From the NCBI GenBank assembly GCA_965277275.1, contig CBDICG010000002.1, positions 2,294,001 through 2,358,000 of the forward strand: a stretch of DNA of 64,000 nucleotides, given 5' to 3'. The notes below the pieces were generated by a model that saw only the letters and a list, made by a program, of their open reading frames with translations, was not told the DNA's origin and did not search any database. The translations under genes were made by a program, and so were the position numbers. This document shows, in pieces, positions 43,621-52,089 of this stretch (positions are counted from its first letter, which is position 1; the number at the start of each line of letters is the position of its first letter). Origin of the DNA: HLUCCA09 sp965277275 (GTDB lineage Bacteria; Pseudomonadota; Alphaproteobacteria; Rhodobacterales; Rhodobacteraceae).

Positions 43621-44448
43621 TTACGCGGCTGTCGACCAGGCACCGGCCCGGGCGGCGGCGGCGGCGAAGGCAGCGAAATCGCGGGGGGGGCGGCCAAGCG
43701 CGCGCTGAACGCCATCGCTCACCCGTTCGTTGCGGCCGTCGAGCGTCTCGCGTGCGATCGCGGTGAAGACGTCGGCGACGAAGCCGCCGCCCGAGGCCGC
43801 AACATTGGCGTGAAACTCCTCGAACGAGATCGGCACATGGCGGATCGGCCGGCCTGTTGCCCGGCTGAGTTCTCCGGCCATGTCGGCCCAGCTCATCAGC
43901 CGCGGCCCCGTCACTTCGTAGGTTTCACCCGCATGGCCTTCCTCGGTTAGGGCAGCGACAACGACGTCCGCAATGTCGTCGATGTCGATGATCGGATCGG
44001 TGATGGCGCCCCCCGGCATGGGAAGCACCCCCGCAAGGATCGGATCGCGCAGATACCCCTCGGAGAAGTTCTGTGCGAACCATGTGGCGCGCACGATCGT
44101 CACCTGCGGTCCGGCTGCCTTCACGGCCTCCTCGCCCAGTTTGGCGTGGTGTTCTCCCCGGCCCGAGAGCAGGACGAGCCGCTCGACGCCCGCCGCCTTG
44201 GCCTGGGCTGCAAGCGCTCCGACCTTTTCGACGCCGCCCGGGAAGGCGAGGTCGGGAAAGTAGGTCACGTAGGCGGCGCGCACGCCCTCCAGTGCAGGCC
44301 CCCAGGTCTCTTGGGCCTCCCAGTCGAAGGGGATGGCCGATTTGCGCGATCCGCGGCGGACAGTGTGGCCAAGCGTGTCGAGCCTTGCGGCGACGCGGCG
44401 CCCGGTCTTGCCGGTGGCGCCGATAACGAGAATGGGTGCGGTAGACAT
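43621..44448 (-). CDS. NmrA-like NAD(P)-binding oxidoreductase (atypical SDR)
   Basis: 275 residues, ATG at 44448. ILVIGATGKTGRRVAARL is the dinucleotide motif of atypical SDR/NmrA proteins. VERLVLLSGRGEHHA and VRATWFAQNFSEGYL follow, then TDPIIDIDDIADVV and the late segment VTGPRLMSWADMA. The usual SDR Tyr-x3-Lys is not evident. It may act as a redox sensor or quinone/azo-type reductase. It is divergent from nothing; an AraC regulator lies 105 bp upstream on the same strand. Confidence 0.9.
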   Translation of the reverse strand: MSTAPILVIGATGKTGRRVAARLDTLGHTVRRGSRKSAIPFDWEAQETWGPALEGVRAAYVTYFPDLAFPGGVEKVGALAAQAKAAGVERLVLLSGRGEHHAKLGEEAVKAAGPQVTIVRATWFAQNFSEGYLRDPILAGVLPMPGGAITDPIIDIDDIADVVVAALTEEGHAGETYEVTGPRLMSWADMAGELSRATGRPIRHVPISFEEFHANVAASGGGFVADVFTAIARETLDGRNERVSDGVQRALGRPPRDFAAFAAAAARAGAWSTAA

Positions 44449-44553
44449 GGTGTGTTCCCCTATGTGTCAGTTGATGACCAAGGGGTAAGACACGAAGCAT
44501 CCGCGCGTATTGATCGCGCCTGCCAGCGTTTTGACCTTCGGCGCCAATTGGCG

Positions 44554-45558
44554 TCAGGGTGCGCTTTGCTTCTTTCGGTAGCTTGCCGGGGTCTCTCCCG
44601 TCCAACGCTTGAACGCGCGCGTAAAGGCGCTCTGCTCGGAGAAGCCTGTGAGAAAGGCGATTTCGGCCAGGGAATACTGGTTTTCCCGGAGCATCCCGAG
44701 CGCGAGTTCGCGCCGTGTTTCGGCAGTCAGGGTCTGGAAGGTCACGCCGTGTTCGGTCAGGCGGCGGTGGAAAGACCGTGCGCTCAGCCCCAGCCCGCGC
44801 GCGATGTCCGCCATCTTCGGCAGGCCCTCGCTGAGCGCACGGGCGATGGCATCCCGCGCCGTGCGCACAAGTGCAGCGTCTTCCCGGATCTCGGAGAGTT
44901 CCCTGTCGAGATGCGCGATCAGGAACCGCGTGATGCCCTCGTCACCGAGGCGGTTGGGCTCTTCCAGCGACGCGCGCGACAGCAGCATCGCGTCCTGATC
45001 GGCGCCAAACCGAACCGGGCAGCCGAAATAGGCCTCGTGTTGGTGAACGTCTTTTGGGCCGGGATGTTTGAAGCACACCTCGAGGGGAGCGAATGACCGG
45101 TGCGTCACCTGCCGGGCCAAGGACACACCGCTGGCCAGATCCGCCTCGATCGACAGGCGCATGCCCAGCCGGCGCGCGCCTTCCCTGTGCTCGACGAACC
45201 AGGCCCCCTGTTCGGTCTCCTGCACCTCGTAGCGGACGATACTTGTCCAGAGGCGCGCGTATCGCGCAACGCGCGAGAAGGATCCCAAAAGGTTCGGCGC
45301 CGCCTTCCACGCGAGCCCCAGCGCGCCGTATTCGTCGGGCCGCATGGAGTCACCGACCGTCAGCGGCAAGGCGGTGATGTCCATCTGCTCTGCCATGAGC
45401 TCGAGCATGCCGTAGTAGGCATCCTCCGAGAGCATGATCTTGGGATCCCAGGGCCCGTCCGGATCCAGCGCGACGGAGTCCAGCACCTGCCGTGCGTCGA
45501 TCGCATCGCCTGCCGTCGCGACGACCTTGCGTGCGAAGAGCGAGGTGACTTCACCCAT
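44554..45558 (-). CDS. AraC-family transcriptional regulator
   Basis: 334 residues, ATG at 45558. The N-terminal 200 residues fit the Arabinose_bd (OruR/ArgR-like) ligand domain (GDSMRPDEYGALGLAWKAAP). The C-terminal region has both helix-turn-helix motifs: MADIARGLGLSARSFHRRLTE and SLAEIAFLTGFSEQSAFTRAF, ending WTGETPASYRK. It probably controls the adjacent NmrA-like and DUF1772 genes. Confidence 0.95.
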   Translation of the reverse strand: MGEVTSLFARKVVATAGDAIDARQVLDSVALDPDGPWDPKIMLSEDAYYGMLELMAEQMDITALPLTVGDSMRPDEYGALGLAWKAAPNLLGSFSRVARYARLWTSIVRYEVQETEQGAWFVEHREGARRLGMRLSIEADLASGVSLARQVTHRSFAPLEVCFKHPGPKDVHQHEAYFGCPVRFGADQDAMLLSRASLEEPNRLGDEGITRFLIAHLDRELSEIREDAALVRTARDAIARALSEGLPKMADIARGLGLSARSFHRRLTEHGVTFQTLTAETRRELALGMLRENQYSLAEIAFLTGFSEQSAFTRAFKRWTGETPASYRKKQSAP

Positions 45559-45953
45559 ATTGACGGACCCAGGCGGACACCGCGGCGCATCCGGTACAGG
45601 CGGTGGGCACGCGATCCCGACCCGACCGAGGGCGCGCTGCGCCGTGCGCGATCAGACGAAGGCCAGCGCCTCGTGCTTTACCTGAGAGCCCGCGCCCCGC
45701 CGAAGGGTCTTGTTGTGTTCTGGTCATTGCGAGCCCCTGTTTGCCACAAAAGGCAAGGGGCCCCGCTGCACAGGCCCCGTCGCCGACAATGCCACTCCGT
45801 GGGCCCCCACGGAAAGGGATCTTTGGCGCGCGTGAGCTGGTCGGAAAAAGATTTGCCGGTATCGCGTCCAAACATGTCATAGTGACGTTGGGTAATGGCG
45901 GTTTGCTTCGTGCGCGTGGTTCTTGGTTCAGGGCACCATCAGCGGGGGCAAGA
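45559..45953. other. Intergenic region between divergent units, no gene seen
   Basis: 395 bp between the AraC gene start and the plus-strand protease cluster. An open frame leads into the next gene but its first 117 codons are Arg/Pro-rich and unlike coding sequence. The promoters of both units should lie here. Confidence 0.5.
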
Positions 45954-46655
45954 ATGGCATCAAACGACACGATCGGTTCTGGCGGTTTTGGCGGTTCTGG
46001 CGGTTCTGGCGGTTCTGGCGGTTCTGGCGGTTCCGGCAGCTTCGAGGCCGAGATGCGGGCCGCGCTGTTTGACGCGCGGCGGTCCATGCGCACGCGCCGT
46101 TTCACCCAGGACAGCCCGCTGTTGCCGGATATCTGGCTGGCGTTCGCCGCCGCTCCGAGTGCTCCTCTCGACATGCTCATCAATCCAACGCGCGGCAAGC
46201 GCACAGGCATGGTCGCGCAGGAAATGCGCGGTCTCGTCGAGGCATTGCGCGATACCGGGCGGTCCGACGAGGCCACCGTGCGGGGAAGCTGGGGCACCGC
46301 CGAGCCGCGTATCGTCCACATGCCGGGAATGATCGTCGCGCGGCTCTATTTCAACGAGCTGATGCGCATCGTCCTGCCCAGTACGAATTGGTGGGACACA
46401 CAGATGGGCCTGCTCGATGGCGGCCCGTTCAGCCGTGCCGAGCGTGATGAGAACGGCTCCGAAGCGGAGCGCCACCACCTCTTCAACGCCGCCCAGATCA
46501 ACAAGCTGATCGATGTCTACGACGCAGTCGTGGCCGAGGATCAGCCGCTCGAGACGATCAAGTCCCTCCAGCCGCCGCCCTACGAGTTTCTCAAGCTCAT
46601 CGAGGTCGCTGCGCTGGTCGTCGGGCGGCATCTCGAAGGGCAGATCGAGGCATGA
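45954..46655 (+). CDS. Unknown protein with Gly/Ser repeat tail, first gene of the protease cluster
   Basis: 233 residues from the ATG at 45954. Residues 7-28 are a Gly-Gly-Ser repeat, encoded by the tandem GGCGGTTCT. The rest is helical (FEAEMRAALFDARRSMRTRRF, ARLYFNELMRIVLPSTNWWD, HHLFNAAQINKLIDVYDAVV). No family is recognised and there is no signal peptide. Its TGA is followed in the same frame, without any shift, by sequence that reads into the subtilase, so the two genes are unusually related. It could be a substrate, chaperone or regulator of the proteases. Confidence 0.75.
   Translation: MASNDTIGSGGFGGSGGSGGSGGSGGSGSFEAEMRAALFDARRSMRTRRFTQDSPLLPDIWLAFAAAPSAPLDMLINPTRGKRTGMVAQEMRGLVEALRDTGRSDEATVRGSWGTAEPRIVHMPGMIVARLYFNELMRIVLPSTNWWDTQMGLLDGGPFSRAERDENGSEAERHHLFNAAQINKLIDVYDAVVAEDQPLETIKSLQPPPYEFLKLIEVAALVVGRHLEGQIEA
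45970..46032 (+). repeat. GGCGGTTCT codon microsatellite
   Basis: About seven copies of a 9-bp unit, one with GGTTTT, encode the Gly-Gly-Ser tail. The in-frame period means length changes would not shift the frame. Confidence 0.8.
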
Positions 46656-46688
46656 GACGAAGACGCCGCATCCGCTATTCTGCACCCG

Positions 46689-48065
46689 GTGCGCCTCTTC
46701 GCGTCGCTCTACGAGAAGTGGCCCGCCGACCCGACGCAACCCCGCTCGCGCGCCGTCATCTGGAACGTCACGCGCAACAGAAAGGCCGATCCGGCGATCG
46801 AGAAGTCGGTCAAGGCGATGAAAGCCGATGCGGGCCGAATGCTCTTCAGCATCGATTGCAGCGCGCTGCGCTGTGCCGTGATCGACAGCGGGATCGACAC
46901 GCTGCACCCCGCCTTCCAAAACCGCGAGCCCAGGTCCGGCGAGCCTCGGTCGCGCGTCATTGGAACCTACGATTTCGGCGATCTGCGCTATGCCCTCGAC
47001 CCGCGCTTTCTGGAAAAGCTGCGCGACCTCGTGCGCACCGGAACGCAGCCGCCGAGCGAGACCTCCCCGAAACGCGAGGATCGCGCCCTTGCGCGCACCC
47101 ATCGCCGCTTTTCGGGCTACGATGCGCCGGGGACGGCGCAGATCCGCGAGGACCGTCTCGCGGACTACCTCCAGCTTGTGATTGACCGCGCCAATGCCGG
47201 GCTCGAGATCGACTGGGCCGTGGTCGAACCGCTCATCCACGAGCCCCTGACGGACACCGTCGCTCCGCCTCCGCCGCGCCTCCCCCACGGGACGCAGGTC
47301 GCCGGGGTGCTGGCCGCCGATCACCCGCAAGCGGATGGCTCGCGGCTGGCGGGCGTTTGCCCGGATCTGCGCCTCTACGATCTCCGCGTCGTATCCGAAA
47401 CGGAGGACAACGCGACAACCGTCGCGGCACATGATTTCGAGGTCATCGCGGCGCTGAAGTTTCTCGGGCACCTGAACGGGCGGGCCGACGAGCCCGCTGT
47501 GCACGCGGCCAACGTATCGGTCTCGATCCCGCATGACGTGTCCCGCTTTGCCTGCGGGCGCACACCCATCTGCGAGGAATGCGAGCGCCTCGTATCCTCC
47601 GGCGTCGCGGTCGTCGCTGCGGCGGGCAACTCCGGCTACAATGACGACGAGGATGTGGATGCCCGGTTCTACCGCTCCGGTTCGATCACGGATCCGGGGA
47701 ATGCCGAGCTGGTGCTGACCGTTGGCTCGACGCATCGCGAGATGCCCCACCAGTATGGCGTCAGTTACTTTTCGTCTCGCGGACCGACCGGCGATGGCCG
47801 GCGCAAGCCGGATCTCGTCGCTCCGGGGGAAAAGTTGAGCGTTCCGGCGCCGGGCGGGCGCCTCGATATCGTGGACGGAACGAGCTTCGCCGCGCCGCAT
47901 GTCACGGGGGCCGCGCTCCTGATGATGGCCCGGCATACCGAGCTGATCGGGCGCCCCCAGCGCATCAAGGAAGTCCTGTGCAGCTCCGCCACGGATCTCG
48001 GCCGGGAGCCCTATTCGCAAGGCGCCGGCATGCTCGATGTGCTGCGGGCGCTGCAATCCATTTGA
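46689..48065 (+). CDS. Subtilase (S8 family) serine peptidase without signal peptide
   Basis: 458 residues from a GTG at 46689. Catalytic triad: Asp66 (CAVIDSGIDTLHP), His200 (LPHGTQVAGVLAADH) and Ser399 (VDGTSFAAPHVTGAA), with the oxyanion Asn314 (VAAAGNSG). The Asp-His spacing of 134 residues reflects a charged insertion (about 75-195). No secretion signal is visible, so it may act in the cytosol. The start is unusual: the GTG has no ribosome binding site. The ATG at 46652 that overlaps the previous stop is in the wrong frame, while the correct frame is open right back to that TGA. It lies 15 bp before the four-domain protein. Confidence 0.9.
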   Translation: MRLFASLYEKWPADPTQPRSRAVIWNVTRNRKADPAIEKSVKAMKADAGRMLFSIDCSALRCAVIDSGIDTLHPAFQNREPRSGEPRSRVIGTYDFGDLRYALDPRFLEKLRDLVRTGTQPPSETSPKREDRALARTHRRFSGYDAPGTAQIREDRLADYLQLVIDRANAGLEIDWAVVEPLIHEPLTDTVAPPPPRLPHGTQVAGVLAADHPQADGSRLAGVCPDLRLYDLRVVSETEDNATTVAAHDFEVIAALKFLGHLNGRADEPAVHAANVSVSIPHDVSRFACGRTPICEECERLVSSGVAVVAAAGNSGYNDDEDVDARFYRSGSITDPGNAELVLTVGSTHREMPHQYGVSYFSSRGPTGDGRRKPDLVAPGEKLSVPAPGGRLDIVDGTSFAAPHVTGAALLMMARHTELIGRPQRIKEVLCSSATDLGREPYSQGAGMLDVLRALQSI

Positions 48066-48080
48066 GAGGAGAATTGAACA

Positions 48081-51000
48081 ATGGCCAAGTTTACAATGGT
48101 CGCCGACGGGTTCGTGCCCAAGAAGGTGAAGGTCGCGCAGGGGCTGAAGACAGGCTATGCGCCGAAGTCAAAGCGCACCCGGTCCGGCCTGCTCTCGGTG
48201 ATCGGCGACGACGAGCGCAGCCGGTTCACCGACACGCATCTTGCCCCCTGGCGCATGATCTGCTCGCTGCGCATTCACGCGGCCTCCGGCGCGGTCATGA
48301 TCGGAACGGGCTGGCTGATCGGCCCGAGGACGGTGCTGACGGCTGGCCACTGCATCGCGACCCGCGAGCACGGTGCCCATGCCCGGATCGAGGTGATGGC
48401 CGGGCGCAACGGAGACGTCTTTCCGTTCGATACGAGGGTCGTCGACCATGGCCGCATGGAGGTGCATCCACGCTGGGCCAACGGCTTCGATCCGGATCGC
48501 GATGTCGGCGTGCTGCATCTTCCCGATGAGCTTGGGCGCGAGACGGGATGGTTCGCCACGGCCACCCCGACAGACGGGGAGCTCGCAGGACTCTTGGTGA
48601 ACGTCGCGGGCTACCCGGGCTCGATCGAGGTCGGGGGCAGGCGCACGCGCGTCAACGGGCGCGAGCTGTGGTGGCACGCGGACGCCATCGCGCGGTCCGA
48701 CGCCGAGCGCATCTTCTACGCCACCGATACGAGCGGCGGGCAGAGCGGCGGCCCGGTCTGGACAGCGACCGATCAGGGCGGCGCTCCGATCGGGATTGCC
48801 GTTCATGCCTATGGCGCGACGCAGCTGCGTCTGCCGGGCGGGCTCGCCCCCGCCATGGCCAACTCCGCGCCCCGGATCGACGCGGATCTCGCGGACCGCA
48901 TCACCGACTGGATCGCGCAGAGCCATGCCATGGCCGAGATGGCAGCTCCACCCGCGCCTCCGCACGGCACTTTCGGGTCGGGCATAGCCTCGGGCGCCGG
49001 GGCAGGAAACGGCTCCGGTGGCAGGCAAGGCGGAGGAGGCGCCGGTGGAGGGAGCGGCGGCGGTGGCCATCCGCCAACGGGCGGCGGTGGCAACTCGGAC
49101 GGCGGAGGCGGTCGCAGTGGCGGCGGCAGCGGCGGCGGCGATGGCGGCGGCGGCCCGATCGACATCACCGAGCTGATGCGCCGCGTCTCGGATCCCGACG
49201 TCCCCTGGTCCGAGGTGGCGCCCTATCTCGCAGAAGACGAGACCTTTTCGCAGCCCTTCTCCCCGCGCTATCGCCTGTCGCCCGGTCCGGGCCAGCCGGT
49301 GCCGGAATCGGCGGCCGCACTCGATTGGCTCAATGCCGCCATTCGCGCCCGGCGACGGCGCCAGTTCAACCGGGACACGCGGCGGCGCCCCGGGGACCGC
49401 CGGATTGTCACGGACGGCGATTCCTGGTTCCTCCACCCGCTCATCACCGAAACATGGGGCGTCCTGCGCCCCCGCTATCTCGCGCTGAGCCTCGATGGTG
49501 CGGGCGACCTGGTCGAGGATATCGCGCGGGAGCGGCACGCAATCGCCGCAGCCCGCGAGATCGGAGCGCTGGCCGTCGTCCTCAGTGGCGGCGGGAACGA
49601 TGTTCTGGCCGGGGGCGCCCTCGAAGAGGTTCTGACCGTTGGCGATGGGCAGGACCCGCGGACCTACATTGATCTCGCCGCCTACCGCGCCAAGGTCGAC
49701 GCGGTTGTCGACGATCTGGGCGGCTATGCCCGTGCGCTGCTGACCGGCAACGTCGGTCTGCACGTCTTCATGCACGGCTATGACCGGCCCCGCCCGATGC
49801 CCGGAGGCAAATGGCTGGAACGCCCGATGCGCGACCGGGTGCCCCCCGCGCTTCAGGCGGGCGTTGTCGGCCACATGATCGACGTTTTCAACGACGCGGT
49901 GGCAGAGCTTGCCGCCGATCTTGGCAGCCGCGCGCACTACGTCAACATGCGCGGTGCCGCGCCGCATCCCTGGTACGATGAGATCCACCCGAGCGACGCT
50001 GGCTTCGTCGAAGTCGGTAACCGGATGGATGCCGCAATCCGTGCCGCCCTTGGCGAAGCGGCCCCGGAGTTCGCAGGCAGCGCGCTGCCGCCCCTCGCCC
50101 CGCACCTGATGCGCAACGTCGAGGACGCGGACGAGGCCGTCGCCCGCCGGCGCTATATCGCCCGGATGACGGAGGCGGGCCATCCCGTGCTTTCGGTGCG
50201 TCCACTGGGCATGCAGGGGCCGCAGCCCGAGAGCGTCGCGCGCGTGCCGGGCAGGGAGCGCGTCGTCCTGCCCGCTGGTACCATGGCGGCGACAGAGGGG
50301 CTGGACTTCGGCGACGATGTCGCTCTCGAAGTCGTTCTGGGCGCGCCGGATTTCCTTGCCGCCCGGTTCCTGCGCGATGGCGCGGCGCGGGCCTCTGCCG
50401 TCTGCCGCGTGCGCCTGCCCGGCGGTTTCGGCTCCGGCTCGTTGCTAAGGGGCGACGTGATCCTGACCAACCACCACGTCCTGCCCGATGCAGCCACGGC
50501 GGCGCAGGCGATTGCGGAGTTCGACTTCGAGGAAGGCGGCACGCCGATCCCGGTGCGCCTCGAACCCGAGAGGCTCTTTATCGCAAGCGAGGGGCACGAC
50601 TTCGCGCTGGTCGCCTGTGACGCGTCGGCGCTCGCCGGGGTAACCCCGATCGATCTTCCGCTCGAGCCATCGGGGATCGTCGAGGGCGCGCCGGTCAACA
50701 TCATCCAGCACCCCGCCGGACGCCAGAAAGAGGTCGCGCTGCGCAACAACGACGTGCTCTCTGTCCTCTCCGGCACCATGCGCTATCGCACGGATACGGA
50801 GGGTGGCTCCTCCGGCTCGCCGGTGTTCGACGATTCCTGGCGGCTCGTGGCGCTGCACCGTGCCGGTCTGGCGGGCGCCTTCAACCAGGCGGTGCGGATC
50901 GAGGCGATTGCCGGGTTCCTCGAGGCGCGCCTCGCCAACGGCGACATCGCGAACGCCACGCTCCTGCGCCAGGTCCTGCAGGGAACGGCGCCGGAGCTTG

Positions 51001-51995
51001 GGTTCTTCGGGCGGGCCGGGGCTTTCGACACGCTCACGCCCGAAGTCGAGCTCCCGAGTTTCACGGGAGACGGCGTTTTCGCGGATGTCGGGTTCTGGAA
51101 CATCCAGGATTTCTTTGGCGACCCCTCGGAGGCGCGCATACGCCGCGTGGCCGAGCTGCTGACCGACATGAACATGGATGGGATGGGCCTGATGGAAGTG
51201 TCCGAGGCGCCTGTTCGGGCTCTGGCGGCGCGGATGAACGCGATGGGCGGCAATGTCGGCGTGCTGGCGTTCGACACCGCCGGGACGCGGGACCACGCGT
51301 TGCTCTTTGACCGCGACACCACCACCGTGCGCCTGATGCGGGAGGTGCTGGATCGCCATGCCGGTTTGATCGGAGAGCGCATCCAGGGCCGGCTTGTCTT
51401 CCCGCGTGAACCGCTCATCGCGGAGGTGCATGTCGGAGACGCCCGCTTCGTGATGATCGTGGTGCATCTGAAATCCAAGGCCGGCAGCAACAAGCCCTTG
51501 TCAGAACGCCGCCGCCGCCGCGCCGCCGAGATCCTGACGATGATCGTCGACGATATCCGCACGGATACGGGCCTGCCCGTGGTCATTGGCGGCGATTTCA
51601 ACGAGGCGCTCGATACCGATGTGCTGTCGAGCCTCACGGATGCGCCCGGCCACATGACCCTCACCGCGGATGACCACGAGGATGGGGCCATCACGCTGCT
51701 CAACCCACGGTTCGCCTCGCTGATCGACCACGTGATCGTGGCCGGTGACCTGCAGCTTGGCGACATCGAGGATGACGACCTCGCCATCGTGCGGTTCGAC
51801 CGCTCGATCTCGGATTTCGTCGACACGCTCTCGGATCATACACCGCTGGTGATGCGCGTCGTGATGCGGGACGAGGCGGTGCCCCGCCAAGTGCCGGGCG
51901 ATGGCGCAGGCGGATCCGCTGGCGGCGGCGGCGAAGCGCCCGACGCGATCGACATTCCGCAGGGCGCGAGCGCAGTCCGGGTCAGCTTCGACTAG
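48081..51995 (+). CDS. Four-domain protein: trypsin-like, SGNH hydrolase, trypsin-like, EEP nuclease/phosphatase
   Basis: 1304 residues, ATG at 48081 with GAGAGGAGA upstream. Domain 1 (55-285) is trypsin-like: His90 (LTAGHC), Asp141 (DRDVGVLHL), Ser222 (SGGQSGGPVW). A Gly-rich linker (about 300-360) follows. Domain 2 (440-650) is an SGNH hydrolase: Ser448 (DGDSWF), Asn506 (SGGGNDVL), Asp633/His636 (YDEIHPSDAG). Domain 3 (775-960) is trypsin-like: His799 (LTNHHVLP), Asp840 (GHDFALV), Ser911 (GGSSGSPVF). Domain 4 (995-1265) is EEP: FWNIQDF, Glu1039, His1129 (VVHLKSK), Asp1172/Asn1174 (GGDFNEAL), Asp1252/His1253 (SDHTPLV). All catalytic residues look intact. There is no signal peptide. Confidence 0.93.
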   Translation: MAKFTMVADGFVPKKVKVAQGLKTGYAPKSKRTRSGLLSVIGDDERSRFTDTHLAPWRMICSLRIHAASGAVMIGTGWLIGPRTVLTAGHCIATREHGAHARIEVMAGRNGDVFPFDTRVVDHGRMEVHPRWANGFDPDRDVGVLHLPDELGRETGWFATATPTDGELAGLLVNVAGYPGSIEVGGRRTRVNGRELWWHADAIARSDAERIFYATDTSGGQSGGPVWTATDQGGAPIGIAVHAYGATQLRLPGGLAPAMANSAPRIDADLADRITDWIAQSHAMAEMAAPPAPPHGTFGSGIASGAGAGNGSGGRQGGGGAGGGSGGGGHPPTGGGGNSDGGGGRSGGGSGGGDGGGGPIDITELMRRVSDPDVPWSEVAPYLAEDETFSQPFSPRYRLSPGPGQPVPESAAALDWLNAAIRARRRRQFNRDTRRRPGDRRIVTDGDSWFLHPLITETWGVLRPRYLALSLDGAGDLVEDIARERHAIAAAREIGALAVVLSGGGNDVLAGGALEEVLTVGDGQDPRTYIDLAAYRAKVDAVVDDLGGYARALLTGNVGLHVFMHGYDRPRPMPGGKWLERPMRDRVPPALQAGVVGHMIDVFNDAVAELAADLGSRAHYVNMRGAAPHPWYDEIHPSDAGFVEVGNRMDAAIRAALGEAAPEFAGSALPPLAPHLMRNVEDADEAVARRRYIARMTEAGHPVLSVRPLGMQGPQPESVARVPGRERVVLPAGTMAATEGLDFGDDVALEVVLGAPDFLAARFLRDGAARASAVCRVRLPGGFGSGSLLRGDVILTNHHVLPDAATAAQAIAEFDFEEGGTPIPVRLEPERLFIASEGHDFALVACDASALAGVTPIDLPLEPSGIVEGAPVNIIQHPAGRQKEVALRNNDVLSVLSGTMRYRTDTEGGSSGSPVFDDSWRLVALHRAGLAGAFNQAVRIEAIAGFLEARLANGDIANATLLRQVLQGTAPELGFFGRAGAFDTLTPEVELPSFTGDGVFADVGFWNIQDFFGDPSEARIRRVAELLTDMNMDGMGLMEVSEAPVRALAARMNAMGGNVGVLAFDTAGTRDHALLFDRDTTTVRLMREVLDRHAGLIGERIQGRLVFPREPLIAEVHVGDARFVMIVVHLKSKAGSNKPLSERRRRRAAEILTMIVDDIRTDTGLPVVIGGDFNEALDTDVLSSLTDAPGHMTLTADDHEDGAITLLNPRFASLIDHVIVAGDLQLGDIEDDDLAIVRFDRSISDFVDTLSDHTPLVMRVVMRDEAVPRQVPGDGAGGSAGGGGEAPDAIDIPQGASAVRVSFD

Positions 51996-52089
51996 CGATG
52001 AGGGGCCGCGCGCGGGCGCGGCTCATGCCGCCCACAGGGCATCCCACCCGCCGAGTGTCGGGGGAATGCGCCACACAGGGAGAGATGAC

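Noticed and set aside
46652..47185. A gene starting at the ATG overlapping the first cluster gene's stop
   Set aside because: Its product is Arg-rich and in the wrong frame; the subtilase occupies another frame of the same DNA.
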